Origin: Sinorhizobium arboris LMG 14919
Lineage (GTDB): Bacteria > Pseudomonadota > Alphaproteobacteria > Rhizobiales > Rhizobiaceae
DNA length: 64,000 nucleotides
Assembly: GCF_000427465.1 (NCBI RefSeq)
Contig: NZ_ATYB01000008.1
Location: forward strand, 1,178,001-1,242,000
Reading direction: 5' to 3'
In this document: positions 37,616 to 46,428 of the stretch, piece by piece
Position numbering within the stretch: position 1 is the stretch's first letter
Layout of the letters: each line of letters begins with the position of its first letter
Notes under the pieces: model-generated
Seen by the model: only the letters and a program-made list of their open reading frames with translations
The model's database searches: none
Told to the model about the DNA's origin: nothing
Made by a program: the position numbers and the translations under genes

Positions 37616-37900
37616 ATGTCCAGCGAGTGGCCCCTCTGGGAGGTCTTCATCCGCGGCCAGCACGGCCTGAACCACCGCCACGTGGGAAGCCTGCATGCGC
37701 CCGATGCCGAAATGGCGATCAACAACGCCCGCGACGTCTACACCCGCCGCAACGAGGGCGTCAGCATCTGGGTGGTGCGTTCGAGCGACATAGCGGCAAG
37801 TGCGCCCTCGGAAAAGGGTCCATTGTTCGAGCCTGCGAATGCGAAGGTCTATCGCCACCCGACTTTCTTCGACATTCCGGATGAGGCGGGGCACATGTGA
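37616..37900 (+). CDS. paaB: 1,2-phenylacetyl-CoA epoxidase, subunit B
   Basis: The 94-residue protein matches PaaB: EWPLWEVFIRGQHGLNHRHVGSLHAPDAEMAINNARDVYTRRNEGVSIWVVRS. It is the small bridging subunit of the epoxidase complex and has no catalytic centre of its own. Start ATG at 37616 follows GGGAGCGAG. The stop overlaps the paaC start (TGATG). Confidence 0.96.
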   Translation: MSSEWPLWEVFIRGQHGLNHRHVGSLHAPDAEMAINNARDVYTRRNEGVSIWVVRSSDIAASAPSEKGPLFEPANAKVYRHPTFFDIPDEAGHM

Positions 37901-38685
37901 TGGTTCAGCCAACCGCCATGGAAGCTGCCGTCGACCGGGCCGCGCTTTTCGAGTTCCTGCTCGGCATGGGCGACAATGTGCTGATCCTCGGCCATCGGCT
38001 TTCGGAATGGTGCGGCCATGGCCCGGCTCTCGAAGAAGATATCGCGCTCGCCAACACGGCGCTCGACCTCATAGGCCAGACGCAGCTCTGGCTCGGCCTT
38101 GCAGGCGAGGTCGAGGGAAGGGGCCGCAGCGCGGACGACCTTGCCTATCTCCGCGATACGCGCGACTTCCGCAACCTGCTGATCACCGAACGGCCGAACG
38201 GCGATTACGGCAGGACGCTGATGCGCCAGTTCCTGTTCGATGCATGGCACTATCTCGCACTGAAGGTCCTTCGCAGCTCCTGCGAGCCGCGCATCGCCGG
38301 GATCGCCGAGAAGGCGTCGAAGGAGGCGGCCTACCATCTCGAACGGAGCCGCGACCTTGTGATCCGCCTTGGCGACGGAACCGCGGAAAGCCACGCCCGC
38401 ATGCAGGAGGCGCTGGACGAGCTCTGGCCCTATACCGGCGAGATGTTCGTGAGCGAGGCGCACGACGCGGCCCTTGCAGCTGCCGGCGTAGCACTGGAGC
38501 CGGACAGCCTCAAGGCCGAATGGGACGCGGTCATCGCCGGGGCACTCCGCGCGGCGACGCTCGAAAAACCGGAGGACGGTTACATGCACAGGGGCGGCAA
38601 GCGCGGCCTCCATACGGAGCATCTCGGTTATGTGCTCGCCGAGATGCAGTTCCTGCAGCGCGCCTATCCCGGCGCCAGCTGGTAG
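37900..38685 (+). CDS. paaC: 1,2-phenylacetyl-CoA epoxidase, structural subunit C
   Basis: The 261-residue protein is a ferritin-like paralogue of PaaA and pairs with it in the epoxidase core. Landmarks are LFEFLLGMGDNVLILGHRLSEWCGHGPALEEDIALANTALDLIGQ, RNLLITERPNGDYGRTLMRQFLFDAW and AYHLERSRDLVIRLGDGTAESHARMQEALDELWPYTGEMF. It lacks a complete set of iron ligands, as expected for PaaC. Start ATG overlaps the paaB stop by one base. Confidence 0.96.
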   Translation: MVQPTAMEAAVDRAALFEFLLGMGDNVLILGHRLSEWCGHGPALEEDIALANTALDLIGQTQLWLGLAGEVEGRGRSADDLAYLRDTRDFRNLLITERPNGDYGRTLMRQFLFDAWHYLALKVLRSSCEPRIAGIAEKASKEAAYHLERSRDLVIRLGDGTAESHARMQEALDELWPYTGEMFVSEAHDAALAAAGVALEPDSLKAEWDAVIAGALRAATLEKPEDGYMHRGGKRGLHTEHLGYVLAEMQFLQRAYPGASW

Positions 38686-38694
38686 GAGGCTCAT

Positions 38695-39219
38695 GTGGCG
38701 ACGGCGATACGTCCCTCGATCGCAGATGTGTGGCACTGGCTCTCGCAGGTGCCGGACCCGGAAATTCCGGTCATCTCCGTGGTCGACCTCGGCATCGTCC
38801 GCCGCGTCGCCTGGGATGGGGAGACGCTGGTGGTGACGGTGACGCCGACCTATTCGGGCTGTCCCGCCACGGCGGTCATCAATCTCGATATCGAGCGGCG
38901 GCTCAAGGAGAACGGCATCGACAATGTCAGGCTGGAACGCCAGCTCTCGCCCGCCTGGACCACCGACTGGATCAGCGCGGAGGGCCGCGAAAAGCTTGAA
39001 AGCTACGGCATTGCGGCGCCCGTCGACGGCACCGGAGCCGAGGGCAGGCTGTCGAAACGGATCGAAAGTCTCACGGGCGGCGCGGTGCTGATGGTCTCCT
39101 GTCCCCGCTGCGGCTCCACCCGGACCGAGAAGGTCAGCCAGTTCGGATCGACGCCCTGCAAGGCGAGTTATCGCTGCCGGGACTGTCTGGAGCCCTTCGA
39201 CTATTTCAAATGCATCTGA
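38695..39219 (+). CDS. paaD: Phenylacetate-CoA oxygenase assembly protein PaaD (MIP18/DUF59 family)
   Basis: The 174-residue protein has an N-terminal MIP18/DUF59 domain (VWHWLSQVPDPEIPVISVVDLGIVRRV, PTYSGCPATAVI) and a C-terminal zinc-ribbon-like segment (CPRCGSTRTEKVSQFGSTPCKASYRCRDCLEPFDYFKCI). PaaD is thought to help mature the iron centres of the epoxidase, by analogy with iron-sulfur assembly factors. It starts with GTG at 38695; TAGGAGG overlaps the paaC stop and supplies the ribosome-binding site. Confidence 0.95.
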   Translation: MATAIRPSIADVWHWLSQVPDPEIPVISVVDLGIVRRVAWDGETLVVTVTPTYSGCPATAVINLDIERRLKENGIDNVRLERQLSPAWTTDWISAEGREKLESYGIAAPVDGTGAEGRLSKRIESLTGGAVLMVSCPRCGSTRTEKVSQFGSTPCKASYRCRDCLEPFDYFKCI

Positions 39220-39247
39220 CGTAATGCGAGGCGGGAAGAACGCTCGA

Positions 39248-40324
39248 ATGGCACGTTTTTATCCTCTTCAGGTCACCGAAGTCCGGCGCGATACGCGCGA
39301 TGCCGTGGTCGTGACGCTCGAGCCGCGCGAGGAGCACCGCGCCGCGTTCGATTTCACCCAGGGGCAATATCTGACGTTCCGCCGCCTCTTCGGCGGCGAG
39401 GAGCTGCGCCGGTCGTATTCGATCTGCGCCGGTCTTGACGAAGGCGCCCTGAAGGTCGGCATCAAGCGCGTTGATGACGGCTGCTTCTCCAGCTGGGCGA
39501 CTGAACAGCTCAAGCCGGGCGACACGCTGGAAGCCATGCCGCCGATGGGGGCATTCTTCACGCCTATCGAGCCGGAGGCGGCCAAACACTATCTTGGCTT
39601 TGCGGGCGGCAGCGGCATCACGCCGGTGCTCTCGCTCATAAAGACGGTGCTCGCGCGCGAGCCGCGGTCCGCGTTCACGCTGGTCTATGCCAACCGCCAC
39701 TTCAGCTCGATCATGTTCCGCGAGGAACTGGACGATCTCAAGAACCTCTATCTGGGGCGGCTTTCCGTTCTGCACATCCTCGAGAGCGAAGCCCAGGAGA
39801 TCGACCTGTTCAGCGGGCGGCTCGATCAGGAAAAATGCACTGCCCTGTTCCGTAGCTGGATCGACGTGCAGTCGGCCGATATCGCCTTCATCTGCGGGCC
39901 TGAGCCGATGATGCTCGCCGTCGCTGCAGCGCTTCGCGCGCACGGTCTCAGCGACGATCGCATCAAGTTCGAACTGTTCGCCGCTTCGCAGCCGGGCCGC
40001 GCCCCCCTGAGGGTCGCAAGGGGCGAGCATGCCGACCGGCATGCGACCTGCCAGGCGACGGTCATCCTCGACGGCGGTGCGCGCAGCTTCGCCTTGGCGA
40101 AGGAGGGGCGGAGCATCCTTGAAGCCGCGCTCGAAAATGGAGTGGACGCACCTCATGCCTGCAAGGCGGGGATCTGCTCTTCGTGCCGCGCAAAGGTGTT
40201 GGAAGGCGAGGTGGAGATGGAGGCCAATCACGCGCTGGCGGATTACGAGGTGGAGCAGGGCTATGTGCTGACCTGCCAATCCTATCCGCTCAGCGACCGC
40301 ATCGTCGTCAGCTACGATCAGTGA
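39248..40324 (+). CDS. paaE: 1,2-phenylacetyl-CoA epoxidase reductase subunit
   Basis: The 358-residue flavo-iron-sulfur reductase delivers electrons from NADPH to PaaA. Order of domains: FAD-binding barrel (RRSYSICAG), NAD-binding domain (GFAGGSGITPVLSLIKTVL, FICGPEPMMLAV) and a C-terminal plant-type [2Fe-2S] ferredoxin with the cysteines in HACKAGICSSCRAKVLEG and LTCQ. The chosen ATG at 39248 begins MARFYPLQVTEVRRDT; the upstream in-frame start at 39224 has no conservation. It closes the epoxidase set; paaZ follows after 50 bases. Confidence 0.96.
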   Translation: MARFYPLQVTEVRRDTRDAVVVTLEPREEHRAAFDFTQGQYLTFRRLFGGEELRRSYSICAGLDEGALKVGIKRVDDGCFSSWATEQLKPGDTLEAMPPMGAFFTPIEPEAAKHYLGFAGGSGITPVLSLIKTVLAREPRSAFTLVYANRHFSSIMFREELDDLKNLYLGRLSVLHILESEAQEIDLFSGRLDQEKCTALFRSWIDVQSADIAFICGPEPMMLAVAAALRAHGLSDDRIKFELFAASQPGRAPLRVARGEHADRHATCQATVILDGGARSFALAKEGRSILEAALENGVDAPHACKAGICSSCRAKVLEGEVEMEANHALADYEVEQGYVLTCQSYPLSDRIVVSYDQ

Positions 40325-40374
40325 CCGCCGATACCGAGCCGACGCTCAGTCTGAACTGATGGGAGGATCATCCG

Positions 40375-42441
40375 ATGAACGTAGTGGCGGACCGGCCGCG
40401 CCGGCTCGAAAGCTATATCGCCGGCGCCTGGATGCGCGGTGCGAAGGACGGCGTGACCCTTCGCGATGCTGCGACGGGCGCGCCGGTGGCGCTCGTCGAT
40501 TCCAGCGGCATCGATTTCGCCGCCGCGCTTGCCTATGGACGCGAAAAGGGCGGGCCGGCGCTTCGCCGGATGTCGTTCCACGAGCGGGCGATGATGCTGA
40601 AGGCGCTTGCCCAGGCACTGATGGAGCGCAAGGAGGAATTCTATGCGCTCTCCACCGCCACGGGCGCCACGCGCCCGGACAGCTGGATCGACATCGAAGG
40701 CGGCATCGGCACGCTTTTCTCCTATGCCTCGAAGGGCAGGCGGGAATTGCCGAACAGCCATGTGCTCCTCGATGGCGGTGTCGAGGCGCTGTCACGCGAC
40801 GATACGTTTTCCGGCCAGCATATTTTGACAGCGTTTCAGGGCGTCGCTGTGCATATCAACGCCTTCAACTTTCCCTGCTGGGGCATGCTCGAAAAGCTCG
40901 CGCCGACGCTGCTGGCGGGGATGCCTGCGATCGTCAAGCCTGCGAGCCCGACCGCCTATCTCGCCGAGCTGATGGTGCGGCGGATCGTCGACACCGGTTT
41001 GCTTCCGGAAGGGGCGCTCCAGCTCGTCTGCGGCTCCTCGGGCGATCTCCTGGATCATGTCGGCGGCCAGGACGTGGTGACCTTCACCGGCTCGGCTACG
41101 ACCGGGCGCAAGCTCAAGACCCACCCCGCGATCGTCGGGAATTCGGTGCGCTTCACCATGGAGGCCGACAGCCTCAATGCGGCGGTTCTTGGGCTCGATG
41201 CGGTCCCTGGAACGGAGGAATTCGATCTCTTCGTCCGCGAAGTCGCCCGCGAAATGACGTCGAAGGCGGGGCAGAAGTGCACGGCCATCCGCCGGGTGAT
41301 CGCGCCGCGCGCCCATTGCGACGCGCTGGGTGCAGCTCTCGGCGAGCGTCTCGCCAAGGTTCAGCTCGGCGATCCGGCTGACGAAAAGGCCCGGATGGGG
41401 CCGCTCGCAAGCATCGACCAGCGCGAAGAGGTAAGGGCGCGCATCCGCGATCTCACAACGGATGCAGAGATCGTCGCAGGCGATCCGGCAAGGCCGCAGC
41501 TTGTCTCCGGCGACCCGGAGGCGGGGGCTTTCCTCAATCCCGTCCTTCTCTATTGCGCCAAGCCGGGCGCAGCGCGGTCGGTTCACGATGTCGAGGCCTT
41601 CGGCCCCGTGAGCACCGTCATGCCCTATGATACGGCGGAAGAGGCGGTTGAACTCGTCCGGCGCGGAAGGGGGAGCCTCGTCACCTCCGTCTTCACCAAT
41701 GATCCCGATATCGCGCGGGATCTGGTGATCGGCATGGCGCCGTTCCATGGCCGCGTGATGATCGGCAACCGCCTGAGCGCGAAATCCTCGACCGGGCACG
41801 GCTCGCCCCTGCCGGCTCTCGTCCACGGCGGCCCCGGGCGGGCGGGAGGCGGAGAGGAGCTGGGCGGCATGCGGGGCGTCATGCATTACATGCAGCGCAC
41901 GGCCGTCCAGGGGCCGCCGGGTCTCATCTCGGCTGTCACCGGCCGATGGATGGAGGGAGCGCCCGCGCGGATCGGGGGTGAGCACCCCTTCCGCAAGTCG
42001 CTCGCCGAATTACGGATCGGCGACCAGCTGGTCACGGAGACACGCACGGTCAGGCTCGAAGATATCGAGCAGTTCGCCGATTTCACCGGCGACACCTTCT
42101 ACGCGCATATGGACGAGGAGGCTGCGCGCGCCAATCCGTTCTTCGACGGCCGCGTCGCGCATGGCTATCTCGTCGTCTCCCTGGCCGCCGGTCTTTTCGT
42201 CGACCCCGCCCCGGGGCCGGTGCTCGCAAACTACGGCGTCGACAGGCTGCGCTTCCTGACGCCCGTCTATCCGGGCGACACGCTTCAGGTCCGGCTCACC
42301 TGCAAGGAGATCAGTCCGCGAATGAATGCCGAGCATGGGGAGGTGCGCTGGGACTGCCACGTCACCAACCAGACTGGCGCAACTGTCGCGCAGTATGATG
42401 TATTGACGATGGTGGCGAAGACGAGAGGCGGGGAAGGATGA
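40375..42441 (+). CDS. paaZ: Bifunctional oxepin-CoA hydrolase / 3-oxo-5,6-dehydrosuberyl-CoA semialdehyde dehydrogenase
   Basis: The 688-residue protein carries two activities in one chain. Residues 1 to about 530 are an aldehyde dehydrogenase with the catalytic Cys302 (KAGQKCTAIRR) and Glu263 (FTMEADSLN). Residues from about 545 form a MaoC-like R-hydratase with DFTGDTFYAHMDEE and GRVAHGYLVVSLAAGL, which opens the oxepin ring. The enzyme converts ring-epoxide-derived oxepin-CoA to the open-chain acid. The stop overlaps the thioesterase start (ATGA), so that gene is in the same operon. Confidence 0.95.
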   Translation: MNVVADRPRRLESYIAGAWMRGAKDGVTLRDAATGAPVALVDSSGIDFAAALAYGREKGGPALRRMSFHERAMMLKALAQALMERKEEFYALSTATGATRPDSWIDIEGGIGTLFSYASKGRRELPNSHVLLDGGVEALSRDDTFSGQHILTAFQGVAVHINAFNFPCWGMLEKLAPTLLAGMPAIVKPASPTAYLAELMVRRIVDTGLLPEGALQLVCGSSGDLLDHVGGQDVVTFTGSATTGRKLKTHPAIVGNSVRFTMEADSLNAAVLGLDAVPGTEEFDLFVREVAREMTSKAGQKCTAIRRVIAPRAHCDALGAALGERLAKVQLGDPADEKARMGPLASIDQREEVRARIRDLTTDAEIVAGDPARPQLVSGDPEAGAFLNPVLLYCAKPGAARSVHDVEAFGPVSTVMPYDTAEEAVELVRRGRGSLVTSVFTNDPDIARDLVIGMAPFHGRVMIGNRLSAKSSTGHGSPLPALVHGGPGRAGGGEELGGMRGVMHYMQRTAVQGPPGLISAVTGRWMEGAPARIGGEHPFRKSLAELRIGDQLVTETRTVRLEDIEQFADFTGDTFYAHMDEEAARANPFFDGRVAHGYLVVSLAAGLFVDPAPGPVLANYGVDRLRFLTPVYPGDTLQVRLTCKEISPRMNAEHGEVRWDCHVTNQTGATVAQYDVLTMVAKTRGGEG

Positions 42442-42941
42442 CGACGGAGCAGGAGACGCGGCATCTGGTGATGACGGTTTTGATGACGCCGGACATGGCG
42501 AATTTCAGCGGAAAGGTTCATGGCGGAGCGCTTTTGAACCTGCTCGACCGCGTGGCCTTCTCCTGTGCGTCGCGCTTTTCGAAGCAATATGCGGTGACGC
42601 TTTCCGTTGATCAGGTGATCTTCAAGGAGCCGATCCATGTCGGTGAGCTCGTTACCTTCCGCGCGGCGATCAATTATGCCGGCCGTACCTCGATGGAGGT
42701 CGGCATAAGGGTGGAGGCGGAAAACATCCGGGCGGGCACACGGCGGCACACGAATTCCTGCTATTTCACGATGGTCGCCGTCGACGATGCAGGCCGTCCG
42801 GTCGCGGTGCCGGAGTACCATCCGGAGACGGCAACCGAGAAACGCCGCCACCAGGCAGCCGAATTGCGGCGCACGCTTCGGCGCGAATTCGCCCATCGGC
42901 TGAAGACGGTCGCAGAAACCGGGCGGGATGTGGGGGAATAG
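42438..42941 (+). CDS. Acyl-CoA thioesterase, hot-dog fold (YciA/BACH type)
   Basis: The 167-residue protein has the single hot-dog domain of acyl-CoA hydrolases: MTVLMTPDMANFSGKVHGGALLNLLDRVAFSCASRF, VTLSVDQVIFKEPIHVGELVTFRAAINYAGRTSMEVGIRVEAENI. The HGG motif and Asp in NLLDRVA mark the active site. It is of the YciA/BACH branch rather than the PaaI branch, although it holds the paaI position, directly overlapping paaZ. A role in releasing CoA from dead-end intermediates of phenylacetate breakdown is inferred. The C-terminal 35 residues are a charged helix. It ends 33 bases from the convergent paaG. Confidence 0.88.
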   Translation: MTTEQETRHLVMTVLMTPDMANFSGKVHGGALLNLLDRVAFSCASRFSKQYAVTLSVDQVIFKEPIHVGELVTFRAAINYAGRTSMEVGIRVEAENIRAGTRRHTNSCYFTMVAVDDAGRPVAVPEYHPETATEKRRHQAAELRRTLRREFAHRLKTVAETGRDVGE

Positions 42942-42974
42942 GAATGCCCGTCTGGCGCCGATACCGACCCCTTG

Positions 42975-43766
42975 TCACCGGCCCCTGAATTCCGGCTTAC
43001 GTTTATCCAGGAAAGCCGTCACGCCCTCCGCATAGTCGGCGGTGCGGCCGGCTTCGCGCTGCAGGTCGCGTTCGAGGTCGAGCTGTTCGTCGAAGGAGCG
43101 GGTGGCGGCGGCCTGGATCGCGCGCTTGGTCAGACCGAACCCCTTGGTCGGTCCGGCCGCGAGCCGCGCTGCAAGCGCGGAAGCTTCGTCCATCAGCGCC
43201 GCGTCGTCGACGGCACGCCAGATCAGCCCCCAACTCGCCGCCGTCTCCGCATCGAGCGGTTCGGCCGTCATCGCCAGCGCCTTGGCACGGGCTTCGCCGA
43301 TGAGCCGCGGCAAGCTCCAGGTCCCGCCGGAATCGGGCACCAGTCCGATTTTTCCGAAGGCCTGGATGAAGCGGGCGGAGCGGGCGGCAAGCGTGATGTC
43401 GCAGGCGAAAGCGATATTGGCGCCGGCACCTGCAGCTACCCCGTTGACGGCGCAGACGATCGGTTTTTCCAGACCGCGGATCAATCTCAGGAGTGGATTG
43501 TAGAAGGTCTCGATCGTGTGGCCGAGGTCCGGCATGCCGCCTTTGCGGGGATCGCGGTCGCCGAGATCCTGGCCGGCGGAAAAGCCGCGCCCCGCTCCCG
43601 TCAGGATCACGGCACGCACATCGTCGTCCGAATGGGCGCGCTTGAAGCCGGCGCGCAGCGCCAGATGCATTTCCTCATTGAAGGCGTTGAGCTTGTCGGG
43701 TCGGTTGAGAGTCAGGCGCAGCACGCCGCCTTCAATCGCCGACAGCACGGTGTCGGTATCGGACAT
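42975..43766 (-). CDS. paaG: 2-(1,2-epoxy-1,2-dihydrophenyl)acetyl-CoA isomerase
   Basis: The 263-residue crotonase-fold protein matches E. coli PaaG in LTLNRPDKLNAFNEEMH, GAGRGFSAGQDLGDRD, CAVNGVAAGAGANIAFACDI and GLVPDSGGTWSLPRLIGEARA, including the Asp of PDSGGTW that does the isomerisation. It converts the ring epoxide to oxepin-CoA. The ATG at 43766 follows GGGAGG; the long frame upstream of it lies within the opposite-strand gene. It is divergent from the hydroxyacyl-CoA dehydrogenase gene and convergent with the main paa operon, so it is a separate transcription unit. Confidence 0.93.
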   Translation of the reverse strand: MSDTDTVLSAIEGGVLRLTLNRPDKLNAFNEEMHLALRAGFKRAHSDDDVRAVILTGAGRGFSAGQDLGDRDPRKGGMPDLGHTIETFYNPLLRLIRGLEKPIVCAVNGVAAGAGANIAFACDITLAARSARFIQAFGKIGLVPDSGGTWSLPRLIGEARAKALAMTAEPLDAETAASWGLIWRAVDDAALMDEASALAARLAAGPTKGFGLTKRAIQAAATRSFDEQLDLERDLQREAGRTADYAEGVTAFLDKRKPEFRGR

Positions 43767-43813
43767 GTTTCCTCCCTGCACCATCTGGTTCCCGCCCAGA
43801 AAAGCCTTGCATG

Positions 43814-43829
43814 GACCTATCGGCGGGTC
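43814..43829. promoter_or_regulatory. Candidate shared paa operator between paaG and the dehydrogenase gene
   Basis: GACCTATCGGCGGGTC has symmetric ends (GACC/GGTC) and a CG centre. Aligned with the dyad at the paaA promoter it shares 10 of 15 positions (pattern ACyNATCGGyNGGTy). It lies in the 91-base gap between the two divergent starts. Confidence 0.4.
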
Positions 43830-43857
43830 AATCATCCCCCGACGGAGGACGAGCATC

Positions 43858-45174
43858 GTGACGCTCAGCATCGTGCATAGAGGCGGGATCGCCGACGTCA
43901 CCGCCGGCAATCCTTTGCGCCATGTTTTCCTTACCGAGCGGGCGGCCCGCCACCCGCCCGAGCTTGCCGGCATAGAGCCGCGCCCGATTCGTTCGGCGGC
44001 GGTGGTCGGCGGCGGCACGATGGGGGTCGGCATCGCCGCCGCCCTGCGCAGCGCCTGTCTTCCGCTCGTCCTGATCGAACGGGACCATGCGGCGGTGGAG
44101 GGGGCGCTTGCCAGGCTTCGCGCACTTTTCGACGGTGCGGTGAAGCGGGGCCGCATCTCCGCCGGGCTGGCGGCCGAGCGTATGGCAGGCGTTACGGGCT
44201 CGACGGATTGGGCAGCGTTGGCCGAGGCGGATCTCATCATCGAGGCCGTCTTCGAGGATCTGGATGTGAAGCGCGGCGTCTTTCAAAGCGTCGCTGCGGT
44301 CTGCCGCGAAGATGCCATTCTCGCGACGAACACGTCCTATCTCGATCCCGAGCGGATCGCCGAGGGCATCGGGGGGCCGGAGCGATTTCTCGGCCTGCAT
44401 TTCTTCAGCCCGGCACAGGTAATGAAGCTTGTCGAGATCGTCCCGACGCACGCGACGGCGCCCGAGGTGCTGGCGACCGGTTTCGCGTTGGCCCGGATGC
44501 TGAACAAGATCCCTGTGCGCGCCGGTATTTCGGACGGTTTCATTGGCAACCGCCTTCTCAGGGTCACCCGGATGCAAGCCGAGCGGCTGCTGCTCAGCGG
44601 GGCGACACCGGCGGGAGTCGATGCCGCCATGCGCGCCTTCGGGCTGCCGATGGGGCCATTCGAGGCACAAGACCTCGGCGGGCTGGACATCGCCGCCTCC
44701 CAGCGCCGTACCGCCCGCGCCCGCGGCGAGACGCCTTTTGCGCCGGTCGCCGATCGCCTCGCGGCCATCGAGCGCTTCGGCCAGAAGAGCGGCGGCGGCT
44801 GGTACGACTACGCGCCCGGCGACCGCACACCGCGGCCTTCCGCGACAGTCGCCCGCATCATTGCGGAGGAAGCGCAGGGCTGGCCTGGTCGCGATTGGAA
44901 CGACGCATCCATGGTAGAGTGCATCCTCTGGCCGATGGTCAACGAGGCTGCACGGACTATCGAGGACAGGACGGCTCTGCGGGCCGCCGATATCGATCTC
45001 GTGGAAATCCACGGCTACGGCTTTCCGCGCTGGCGGGGCGGGCCGATGTACTATGCGGAAGCGCGCGGCCTCGACGGGGTCGTCGCTGCGCTGAGCGCAA
45101 TGGCGGAGGAGGGGTTCGCCGAGCCGCCTTGCGGCAGGCTTTTCCAGGCTGCCGCGCGCGGCCGTTTTTCCTGA
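43858..45174 (+). CDS. paaH: 3-hydroxyacyl-CoA dehydrogenase, FadB/FadJ-like without the hydratase domain
   Basis: The 438-residue protein oxidises a 3-hydroxyacyl-CoA with NAD and fills the PaaH step. It begins with about 45 residues (NPLRHVFLTERAARHPPELAGIEPRPIRSAAVVGGG) that resemble the linker following the hydratase domain of FadB/FadJ. The Rossmann motif GGGTMGVGIA, the HFFSPAQVMKLVEIVP segment and two 3HCDH C-terminal domains follow, ending in HGYGFPRWRGGPMYYAE as in FadJ. No hydratase domain precedes it. The start is a GTG at 43858 with a perfect GGAGGA site; longer frames run antisense through paaG. Classical PaaH lacks the linker and ends differently, so the symbol is given for role only. 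Confidence 0.8.
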   Translation: MTLSIVHRGGIADVTAGNPLRHVFLTERAARHPPELAGIEPRPIRSAAVVGGGTMGVGIAAALRSACLPLVLIERDHAAVEGALARLRALFDGAVKRGRISAGLAAERMAGVTGSTDWAALAEADLIIEAVFEDLDVKRGVFQSVAAVCREDAILATNTSYLDPERIAEGIGGPERFLGLHFFSPAQVMKLVEIVPTHATAPEVLATGFALARMLNKIPVRAGISDGFIGNRLLRVTRMQAERLLLSGATPAGVDAAMRAFGLPMGPFEAQDLGGLDIAASQRRTARARGETPFAPVADRLAAIERFGQKSGGGWYDYAPGDRTPRPSATVARIIAEEAQGWPGRDWNDASMVECILWPMVNEAARTIEDRTALRAADIDLVEIHGYGFPRWRGGPMYYAEARGLDGVVAALSAMAEEGFAEPPCGRLFQAAARGRFS

Positions 45175-45287
45175 GGGACATCAGCAGAGTTCGGGGCGCA
45201 TGTTTTCTCGGCGGACTGAGCCGGGTTGCACAACCGGCCTCATTTTCCTAGGAGGACCCTTCGGATTCAGAACGGATAGGTCCTGCC

Positions 45288-46385
45288 TTGATCGATACGC
45301 CCTATTATCTCATCGACAAGTCCAAGCTCACCCGCAACATGGAGAAGATCGCCCATGTGCGCGAGAGGTCCGGCGCCAAGGCTCTGCTGGCTCTCAAGTG
45401 CTTTGCCACCTGGTCGGTGTTCGAACTCATGCGCGACTATATGGACGGAACCACGTCTTCCTCGCTCTTCGAGGTCAGGCTCGGCCGGGAGAGGTTCGGC
45501 AAGGAGACCCATGCCTATAGCGTCGCCTATGGCGACAACGAGATCGACGAGGTGGTCTCGCATGCGGACAAGATCATCTTCAATTCGATATCGCAGCTGG
45601 AGCGCTATGCCGACAAAGCGGCGGGCATCGCGCGCGGATTGCGCCTCAACCCCCAGGTGAGTTCGTCAAGCTTCGACCTCGCCGATCCGGCGCGCCCCTT
45701 CAGCCGACTTGGCGAATGGGACGTGGCGAAGGTCGAGGCCGTTATGGACCGGATCAACGGCTTCATGATCCATAACAATTGCGAGAACAAGGATTTCGGC
45801 CTCTTCGACCGAATGCTCGCACAGATCGAGGAAAGGTTCGGCTCGCTCATCGCCCGCGTCGACTGGGTAAGCCTCGGGGGCGGCATTCACTTCACCGGAG
45901 ACGACTATCCGGTCGAGGCCTTCTCGGCGCGCCTCAGGGCGTTTTCCGACCGCTATGGTGTTCAGGTCTATCTGGAGCCGGGAGAGGCTTCCATCACGAA
46001 GAGCACGACGCTCGAAGTGACGGTGCTCGACACACTCTACAACGGCAAGAATCTTGCCATCGTCGACAGTTCGATCGAGGCGCATATGCTGGATCTGTTG
46101 ATCTATCGCGAGACCGCCAAGGTCTTGCCGAACGAGGGACCGCATAGCTACATGATCTGCGGCAAATCCTGCCTCGCCGGCGATGTCTTCGGCGAGTTTC
46201 GCTTCGCAGACGAGCTGAAGGTCGGCGACCGCATCTCGTTTCAGGACGCTGCCGGCTACACGATGGTCAAGAAGAACTGGTTCAACGGCGTGAAGATGCC
46301 GGCGATCGCCATCAAGGAACTTGACGGAAGCGTCAGGACCGTCCGCGAATTCACCTACGCGGACTACGAGCAGAGCCTCTCCTGA
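45288..46385 (+). CDS. nspC: Carboxynorspermidine/carboxyspermidine decarboxylase
   Basis: The 365-residue pyridoxal-phosphate enzyme belongs to the alanine-racemase-fold decarboxylases. It begins MIDTPYYLIDKSKL, with the cofactor lysine Lys37 in LLALKCFATW. Further landmarks are the phosphate-binding DWVSLGGGIHFTG, YLEPGEA and the C-terminal MICGKSCLAGDVFGE that carries the active-site Cys and Asp. It removes CO2 from carboxyspermidine to give spermidine (or carboxynorspermidine to norspermidine). It starts at TTG 45288; no better in-frame ATG exists. The synthase gene follows after 43 bases, forming a two-gene operon. Confidence 0.9.
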   Translation: MIDTPYYLIDKSKLTRNMEKIAHVRERSGAKALLALKCFATWSVFELMRDYMDGTTSSSLFEVRLGRERFGKETHAYSVAYGDNEIDEVVSHADKIIFNSISQLERYADKAAGIARGLRLNPQVSSSSFDLADPARPFSRLGEWDVAKVEAVMDRINGFMIHNNCENKDFGLFDRMLAQIEERFGSLIARVDWVSLGGGIHFTGDDYPVEAFSARLRAFSDRYGVQVYLEPGEASITKSTTLEVTVLDTLYNGKNLAIVDSSIEAHMLDLLIYRETAKVLPNEGPHSYMICGKSCLAGDVFGEFRFADELKVGDRISFQDAAGYTMVKKNWFNGVKMPAIAIKELDGSVRTVREFTYADYEQSLS

Positions 46386-46428
46386 GGCTTCACGTAAGTA
46401 AGACGGGTAGAAGGAGATATCCCCCGAA

